The notes under the pieces were generated by a model. It was not told where the DNA came from. It saw nothing but the letters and a program-made list of their open reading frames with translations, and searched no databases. Shown piece by piece: positions 56,334 to 64,000 of a stretch of 64,000 nt of DNA. The stretch is taken from the NCBI GenBank assembly GCA_000149265.1, contig CH003341.1, positions 65,687 to 129,686 on the forward strand. The letters run 5' to 3'. Made by a program: the position numbers and the translations under genes. Numbering within the stretch: position 1 is the first letter of the stretch; each line of letters begins with the position of its first letter. Source of the DNA: Ciona savignyi (taxonomy: Eukaryota; Chordata; Ascidiacea; Phlebobranchia; Cionidae).

Positions 56334-57078
56334 ATGACCTCCAGTTCAAGTGAATTACACAAGGTCACAAATTTTTCAGAAGTTGAAAAACATTTGCAAT
56401 CATTACAACAACAAGCGCAACAGGTTTTAAGTAAGTGCAGTTAAATTATTCTCATTATTTTCTCTTTGTGTCTGAAATTTTGTGAACCGTTTGGGTGAAA
56501 ACATACAACAAACGTCTTTCCCGACGTCGGTTGGTCGAAGCTACTGAAGCGTGTTGTATATAATATTGTTTCTACATTTTCAGTTCAAACCATTATATTA
56601 ATCCACTCGACTCTAGCTATCCGCTAAGTACGTGCAAGGACGCTACCGTCTTCAACGACCCTTCAGCACACAGGTTACGTTGCAACCTTAAGCTGAGCAC
56701 ACTTTAATGTCAATACCTAATACCTATATAGCAAAGACAACTTAATATAGAACGTGGAATAAACATGGGTGCCACTTTTTAATTTCTAAAAAATAAATTT
56801 ATTAACTGGTCAGTTTACCGTTAGTTACTTATAGTACATAATGGTTGGTGCTTGGTTAATTTTTATTATCATCTTGTGACTGACTTGTCGTTTCCCATTC
56901 ATTTTTTTACTTTTCTTTAGTTGCAGCGCATTTATCATGTGTGGATTTTATCACCATATTTACACCTGATGTTATTGAAGCTTCAGATGCTGGATCCAAA
57001 GTTATTTGTGGGAAATGTATAAAACGAACTGGTGAACTGTGTTTATTGTCTCACGAAACATCAGCTCCAAACAGCTAA
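56334..57078 (+). CDS. Unrecognised 84-aa protein, two exons
   Basis: Exon 1 56334-56430 ends at a GTAAGT donor. Exon 2 56921-57078 follows a pyrimidine-rich TTTCTTTAG acceptor and ends at TAA; phase 1 joins cleanly. The N-terminal half is a Gln-rich predicted helix (FSEVEKHLQSLQQQAQQVL). The C-terminal half contains VDFITIFTPDVIE and a CxxC pair (ICGKCIKRTGELC). There is no signal peptide or membrane segment. The strong splice sites and head-to-head position favour a real gene. It might be a small complex subunit, but no family was recognised and no function is proposed. Confidence 0.6.
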
Positions 57079-57932
57079 TGTTCCAATAATATAATTCTTC
57101 ACCACTACTCATTTATACTAATCTTACAAGTGAACTTTATTTACCATATTACATGAAGTTGAATTGAATTAGAAATCTTTAATTCCGGATTGCACATTGG
57201 GTTACAGAAAATATAACCAGCAATTTCCCATGTACTAATTTATTGCAAAAGCACCACACACCACACTTGATTTCTGACAAAGGTTTTTGTTGTGTTGTGT
57301 ACTGTTATTGTATCAGAATGCTGAAAATATATATCAAAATGCTGCCTGATCTAGTCTTATTATTTCAATCAGCCACAACTCAGTTGGGGTGAAACTCACA
57401 TAAAAATTTGGAAAACAACATACAAGCAGCAACACAGGCTAATTTACAAACTACAGCAGTTTTGTAAAAAACACTACTTAATATAAAGTATTTTGTAAAA
57501 ATGCCTCGAAGTGTTCATTTTGGGGCAATCCTCACTTTTTTGTAAATCCATTTTTTCTGTTTACAGCATATGACAAAAAAAGGTAAAGTAATAGGAATGA
57601 AATATAATATTTTGTTTAAAACAAGTAAAGGAAGGGTAAGCTTTTGGTCATAAAGCAAATTTCTAATTTGACTCCTGGATTGAAAAGTCTGGAAAATATT
57701 GACCATTTTTTGTGCAAAAAGAAGAAATCGCAATTGTGTTACCTTATAATGAAATATATATTCTTCCGTCTATCTGTAAATATTTTTTATAGTATTTTTA
57801 AGCATAAAGAAAAGATAATACTTTTCATATTGACGGGTTTCTTGGTTTCTATTTAAACCATGAAAAGCAATATTTTTGCTGTGGCTTCTAAAGTTATGCC
57901 ATGCACTGCCCAATGGTGCGGAAAATGTTTTC

Positions 57933-60900
57933 TCAAGATGTGTTGGAATCTGAGCTTCGAGTAGAAGTGGTGCGACGTCTTGTTTCAGTCAGGATTTTCG
58001 ATATTTCATCAAATATTTCATGCTGACTTATTTCTATGGCAGATGGCCGGTCATCTGCTTTACCACTCAGCATCAGCCTTGTAAGTTTGGACTGGAAATA
58101 AAAAGTGTTTTAAGGCCACACAAACGTATAAACTAAAATACTTTTTTACATTACAAGTTCAATAGAAAACTCCTTGCATTTGACACAAATCAATGTGATC
58201 ATAATCAGGTTGCTGCAGTTATTTTACTGGTGTACAATTTAAACTAATCTATTTTAAAAGTTGCCAGAAAACAACGATGTAATGTACTTATGTACCATGT
58301 GGATTAATGGGTCCTACCAAAATTTAAAAAGGGTTTCAATCATACACTACATACTGCAATAGCTTAAGTAATCTGATGATGGGTGTGGAGTAATCTAATA
58401 AAGCCCCCGCAATTTTTTGTTCACTGGGATAAAACATGATCTATCTATCCAATAGGACATTCTAAAAATGTTTTATATGATCTTTAGAATAAAATTTATT
58501 AAATATATTTGCAGCAAAATTTAAGAAACAATTAAATTTAAAACACCAATAATCTCACCTCATTTGGGTAATTGTTCATAAAAGTAATTGGAAATTTAAG
58601 TCTTCTGGCATCTGATAAATGAAGTATCCTTTCCATTTGGGTACCAAATGAGATGATAAGCTCAAAGAAAATTAAACCAAGTGCAAAAATGTCGATCTTT
58701 TCACTGTAAGCACCGCTTGTCATCTGGGGAGAAAATTAAAATCAATTTAATTTACTCCAACCAGTAAACTAAGTTCTCTACTTCTCTAAATTAAAAAAAT
58801 CCATTTCACCATAATGTGTAAACTTGGTTTTATTGATTAGGTATCATTTATGCATATTTGTTTTCTGGAAGGATCATGGTACATTTCAACTATACACTGT
58901 AAATGGTCCTATACCCTGAAGACATTAAAAGAGTATAATTAATAGTTAAAAAAATCTTGATTCTATCTTTGCCTGAAGAGCTGTCTTTATCTCTTTGCAA
59001 TAAATCTGATGGCAGAGGATTTTATTCAAAAGTTCTGGTGTTGGAGATTTGGCTGTGCTATTAGATGGGTTGTACAACCGAATGTAATACTACAGTAATA
59101 AAAAATATATATAAAGATTGATTTCCAAAGATTTTGTAGACATGATGGGACTCAAACTTAGAACCCTACGATTTTGACTTATATAACAACTAGCTCATGC
59201 TACAACGCAACAATAACTAAAATTGTAAAATGTACACACCAGTTCAGGAGCCATGTACATTCTGGTGCCCACTCTCTGTGTATGTATGTCGTCTGTGCTG
59301 AACACTGCATCTGGGGATTCTTCATTAGTGAGAAAGGAATCACCATCTGTATGGGTCACCAATCCGAAGTCGCCAACTTTGATTGAACCGTCGAGTGAGA
59401 AAAGAACATTCGAAGGTTTGAGGTCACGATGGATCAGTCCACAGTCGTGCACATATGCCACAGCACTTGCTACCTGAGAGCATACAAAGGTTGGCAAAAT
59501 TAAAGACAGTTAAAAAGGCAATTGCCAAGTTTGCTTTAATTATTGGTATATTGTGCCTAACACAACTGCCTCTTCCATCAGTTTAAAAGCTTTGTTTTTG
59601 GGGACATGTTTATCTAAGGTTTGTCAATATACAAACATTTGTTTAATGAATTTCACTTACAGAAATAAAAACAAACATCCTGTTCAAAACCTACTTGTTG
59701 AAAAATGTGGAGGCAGTAATTAAAGTCTCTGCTGCCCACGTTGGATGCCAACCATTCACGCAGACTCTCCTTTTTACATAATTGCATCTGTATGTAAAGA
59801 TACATGGTGCTGTCGCCGGACTTGTTCTCTTCTTCACAGTGGCCAAGTCTAGCTACTTGTCCGGTGCTCTGATCCTTCATGCACACCACAGCTTTTAAGT
59901 CCGAGGTACTCGAATCTGGAAACCAAAAATTCATATTTATCTACACTGAATTCGTAACATTTACTTTGCTCTTGTTTAGGGAGTAACAGGGCAAAGTTTT
60001 AAAAACTATATTTGGGTATTGAGTTGCTCAAAATAGATTTACCTTTAACTGATGGTCGCTGCCGAACTCCAATGTCTTCTGAAAACAAAATTTCATATGC
60101 AGGGGGACCTTTTTGCTCAAGCTGCAAGAATGTTAGTTAATGAAAAACGACAGCCAAAGCATGTGTAAAAATAAGCATGTTTATTCTTATGAATGGAAAA
60201 AAGCTTGGGGCATTACTGGTGCTTACAGACAAGCTCTTAGTTATAGGAGTTACTGCAGTGTAAGGTAAAGGATTCGAACATTGCTATGGTTCTAGTTTAA
60301 CTTAATACACTTATGCAAAATACTTTCACAAAGTGTCTTTCGCAATAACAGCCAATGGCTGGTTTCGATCAAACAACCTTTCAGTTAACGGCCAGCCGCT
60401 TTACCAGTCGGAACTAACTGACTAAATCAGTGTGTTTTTATAAAAGTGCTGACTGTGATCATTAGTTTCCACTGGGTAAAACTATATGATTTGTATCTTG
60501 TATGTAGGACACATGTAAATTTCTATCAGGTATGTGCGAAGGTTGTAGGACATAACTGGATAAGATTACCACTACTCATACCGGAAATACCTCATTGTGT
60601 GTATGTAACACGCCTGGTTGTGCTTCATCATCAAACACGACGCTCATGGAGTCTTGATTGTTGTACCTTGCAAACGGAATGCTTGGTGTTCTGTTGTTGT
60701 TCCGATTCCTGATGACACTTTGCGAGATTGAACTATCGCTTTGGAAAAACTTTCCTCCCAAATTTGACCGTATTTCTTGTCCATTATCCCAACTTTCATT
60801 GTTGCCCCAACTATCGTTTATTTGCTCGTCAAATAAACCGCTGTCACTTGTCTTTTCTGGTGTGGTTTTACTTACAGCGAATCCCTGGGTGCAAAACCTA

Positions 60901-63790
60901 ACAAAAAAAACACGCAAATTTAAAATGTTTAGCATTGTCATTTTTAATGTAGTTGAAACGAATTCTTAAGAAATCATTAATTTTACACAGAAAGTATTTT
61001 TTCATTACATGTTGAAAAACTATCTATTCTTGGATTATTTAAATGTCAGAAATCACTATAATATACACCAACTTAGTAGTAAACTGGCAGATTCAAACTG
61101 AACAGAAAATTAAGCATAAAATTAGATATTCTAAGAGATTTTGTTGATTTGCATTATTATAGGTTGAATGTTAAAACAGATATTAGGAATTGATTTGAAA
61201 GACATTAAAATTAGTATTGTTTGATGGAACTCTTTGAATTTTGCTACATAAAGACATTGCGACAAATCATGTAAAACTCACCTATCTGAGATCACCTCAT
61301 CATTCCCCACATGCTCCACACTGGATGAGAAATCAGTGATTTTGTGATCAGTGCCACTTGAACTTAACGTGGATTCCTTTTTCTTGCTGAGTGGTTTATC
61401 ACTGGTGACAGGGAGGGAGGAATGGCTCCATGCACTGCATGTAGTGATAACTGAGTTGGGCTGTGTTATAAATCAATAGTTCAAACGCAGCTGTTTTAAA
61501 ATGATTTTGTTGCTTTGTTATGTGGCTTTAGGGTTTTACCATAAGGAGCCAAACCCAAGGCTTACGGTTCAATTGCAATTTACACCCAGAAGGTAAATAT
61601 AATTTACCAGAACAAGGTACATCACAAACGTGGCCTCAGTCTAGTGCGTGCAGGAACGTTATTCAAAACATTAACAAATAATAAACACAATGCAATAACT
61701 CCAGCCCTTAGGTGTATGACAATACAATATTGCATTGGTCTGAAGAGTGATATTTCCAAAGATGATAAAAATCATTAGGATTTAAAAAATATGTGTTTTA
61801 TATAACCCATTAAACATAAATGTGATAAAAAATAACAGTTAAAGCATGGACTGAAATTATCCGTCAATTATCTGACTTAACTAACTCAGTTAAAAAATTG
61901 AGTTGTTCTGCAGATAAATGTAAGTTTCCCTCATTTGTCAGATGAATAACAAACCAACCACACCACACCTTATATCTTTCAACTGCGCATCCCTGGCCTT
62001 CTGCCATCCAACTGGGGGTTCCTCGTTCCACGAGTTGAAGTATCGAACGATGGAAGGATGGTCCAACTTCGCCAACGCTCGCACTTCACGCAACACTTTC
62101 TCGCGGGAACTTTTGCTGTATTGGGATGCAAAATTTAAAATAAGTATAGAGAAAATTATTCGTTTATATTAAATGGTAAAACGCCCTATTATTGGCTTAT
62201 TTAAATGAAAGAAAATATTACACTGAACCAGCTAGGAAAACTTTCAGACAAAAAATAAAGCATAACAAAAAAATAAACAAAATCTATTCCTTCAACATGG
62301 TAAGAAAGACAGTCCAATTCCTTATTATTGAATAATTATTTCTTGGGGTAACATGTATAGACAACAGCACAAAAAAACGAGTCAAACAACTAAAAAAAGT
62401 AAAAGCTGTACACCAGTGATTCTGTATTGTCTAGTTAATTGCATTATTATTGTGATGGATCAGCCATATTAACTCTTTCCGTCCCAACTCGCCATATATG
62501 GCGAGTTGGTGGGAAAACATGGTATCCCGCCTGTACATAAATGGATACAAATCTAAAAAACGATTTCTCCGCAATGCGTAATGGTAGAGACCTCAGCTAT
62601 GGCTCATTCGATCAAGGAAACCCTATATTTTATTCTCTGTAATTTTCGTGGAGAAATATTAAAAATGCGAGGAGTGATAGCCTTTCTTTTTCAAGGCTTC
62701 GCCTCTTATTTCTATCGATTTTACACGAATTTACAAGTGACTAACTCAGCCAATAGGAGTCGCGTTAACTTGCGGAGAAGCTCTTTTTGTCAAGCAAGTC
62801 TTTCTTTACATTCTCTGTGAATTTCGTGCCGTTGAGAAAAAAAGGAGAGCGTTGGTGACGTTTTCACAGCAGGCGTTTATGCTTCGTGTTCACCAAAGCA
62901 TGAATCCAGCTGGGCCTGCTGAGCCCACGATAAAGAAAAAGGCGGCGAGACTAGCTAGTTCAGTGTGCCCTGCTTTGAAGAATATTGGATATAGTATTTG
63001 TGTTTGTTTGCTTTTGTATGCCCTTTTTACACTTCCTTCACTGTTCTTATTTATACTTTTTACTATTTTAGTTCTACAAAACTAAAAACTTCAATGCGTT
63101 TTGGTTCAATTTTTCATAATATAGTTAGAATAAAGGAAAATTTCAATTAGGAATAGTAAAAAAACTACTGAAGATACAAATACAGTTCAAATTTTCCTGA
63201 GTACAAAAACTATTAGACAATCTACATTCCAATTTTCATATCATTTGGGCATACCAATAATTAGTGAGTATTTCGTTTGTCAGTGCACCTCAAAATTTTC
63301 AAAGTCGAGCAGAATTTTCTTTACATAAAAAGTGGTGTTCACTAAAGTTTACATAATATATTCTTTATTGGAGGTAGATTCTAGGTGGTGCGGTTTGTTT
63401 AAAAGAGGGATAAATTATCTTTCCAACCATACTAAATATTAAATCATAGCATAAATTTGAGAAAAACTGTGCTAATTTGAAAATGACCAAAAATTGTAAA
63501 AAACACTGCGGGACAGCATGTTTAAATTAATGCATTTGGCCGGGAGTGAAAGAGTTAAGTATGCCTAACTGTTTAAATAGCCTTGCATTTGCTCTTGTTT
63601 TAGTTGCAGTCATGACTTGTCGCAGAGAAATCGTATGACTTGAAATAAAATGTAGAATGTTCTAGAACACTTAATTATCCTATGCTTAGCATTCTTTGTG
63701 AACATACTTGTTTGGGAGCATTATTCGTTTCACTGCATATGTGCAATCGTCCACTTTATTGCGGGCTTTGAAGACAATTCCAAATCCACC
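57933..63790 (-). CDS. EIF2AK3-like: eIF2-alpha kinase, PERK (EIF2AK3) type; 5' part outside window
   Basis: Ser/Thr kinase that phosphorylates eIF2-alpha to lower translation initiation; PERK members are ER membrane stress sensors. Nine exons in view: 63708-63790, 61969-62115, 61282-61434, 60591-60897, 60043-60121, 59695-59915, 59240-59473, 58559-58723 and 57933-58091 (stop), 515 residues. The series starts in the glycine loop [10 protein letters not shown], then YAVKRI (catalytic Lys), [20 protein letters not shown], a long Ser-rich insert (about 61300-60600) characteristic of eIF2-alpha kinases, [35 protein letters not shown] and [10 protein letters not shown]. The last two phrases are PERK-like rather than HRI- or GCN2-like. 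The luminal sensor and membrane segment should lie upstream of 63790 and were not seen in the remaining 200 bp. The 61434 acceptor was chosen by phase. Confidence 0.9.
58290..58450 (+). repeat. Degraded SINE copy
   Basis: Plus-strand remnant in the last intron of the PERK-type gene (GATTAATGGGTCCTACC, ATACTGCAATAGCTTAAG, GATGATGGGTGTGGAG, ATCTATCTATCC tail). Confidence 0.6.
60177..60415 (-). repeat. Degraded SINE copy
   Basis: Minus-strand remnant between PERK exons (GTTTATTCTTATGAATGG on the tail side, a tRNA-like head with GTTTCGATCAAACAACC near 60362). Confidence 0.5.
62469..63558. mobile_element. piggyBac-like MITE
   Basis: A 1,090-bp element bounded by TTAA at both ends, with inverted termini AACTCTTTCCGTCCC (left) and AACTCTTTCACTCCC (right, read inward). 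TTAA target sites and C(C/T)CTTT-type ends are typical of piggyBac elements. An 18-bp perfect palindrome, CTCGCCATATATGGCGAG, begins 19 bp inside the left end. It contains no transposase; plus-strand frames at 62581 and 62852 have no recognised domain. It lies in the PERK-type gene between the glycine-loop exon and the next one. Confidence 0.75.
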
Positions 63791-64000
63791 CTGTGATGCA
63801 TTACGTGTATTATTTACAACTAAAACAATGCAACAAAATACTACTAGATTTTTCAATTCCTTTAAATATTTAATTAGAAAATAATATTCCAACTGATGAT
63901 GATGTTCGAGTTTGTTTTCTTTTCTGATATTATTTACACATAAAAGTTTATTTTTTTACATCCGCACAAAGTTTAGATTTTAAAGGCCAGAGAAAGTTTA

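Overview
The window is eukaryotic genomic DNA of low GC content. It has intron-rich genes with GT-AG splice sites, deuterostome-type gene families and many diverged copies of a tRNA-derived SINE with a TATCC-type tail. Compact genes, BEL/Pao retrotransposons and expanded invertebrate-type CYP2 genes suggest a tunicate such as a Ciona relative. That assignment is inference; no species marker was searched.

Layout. (1) 190-4444, minus strand: a type-B carboxylesterase/cholinesterase-family gene, six exons visible, 3' end outside the window; a hAT-type MITE sits in its last visible intron. (2) About 4.5-9.1 kb: no gene; SINEs and a diverged direct repeat. (3) 9.15-38.03 kb: a tandem segmental duplication. 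Each unit holds a complete nine-exon CYP2-family cytochrome P450 gene (minus strand, 508 aa). Corresponding exons have identical lengths and phases in the two copies. Each copy carries a different full-length BEL/Pao LTR retrotransposon, in intron 2 of copy A and intron 3 of copy B. Both elements are antisense to the host gene, have near-identical LTRs and perfect 5-bp target duplications, and each empty site is still visible in the other paralogue. Both gag-pol regions are frame-broken. (4) 38.0-42.2 kb: no host gene; a probable Ty3/gypsy protease remnant. (5) 42227-48444, minus: a ten-exon FERM-domain gene of the EPB41L5/EPB41L4B (Yurt) type, with one apparent extra base in exon 8. (6) 48.5-51.6 kb: a SINE cluster, a small LTR fragment and a possible Cys-rich exon. 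(7) 51676-55618, minus: a complete nine-exon P450 of the CYP7/CYP8 type (496 aa). (8) 56334-57078, plus: a two-exon gene for an unrecognised 84-aa protein, head-to-head with the P450. (9) 57933-63790, minus: the kinase domain of a PERK-type (EIF2AK3) eIF2-alpha kinase, 5' part outside the window, with a piggyBac-like MITE in an intron.

The host genes are not an obvious pathway. The unifying theme is xenobiotic/lipid metabolism (an esterase and three P450s) next to a cytoskeletal adaptor and a stress kinase. No new defence or enzymatic system was found. The most informative structure is the CYP2 tandem pair with reciprocal retrotransposon insertions, which allows the order of duplication, SINE, MITE and LTR-element events to be read directly. 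Exon boundaries were chosen by hand from frame, splice consensus and family alignment remembered in general terms; none was checked against transcripts.
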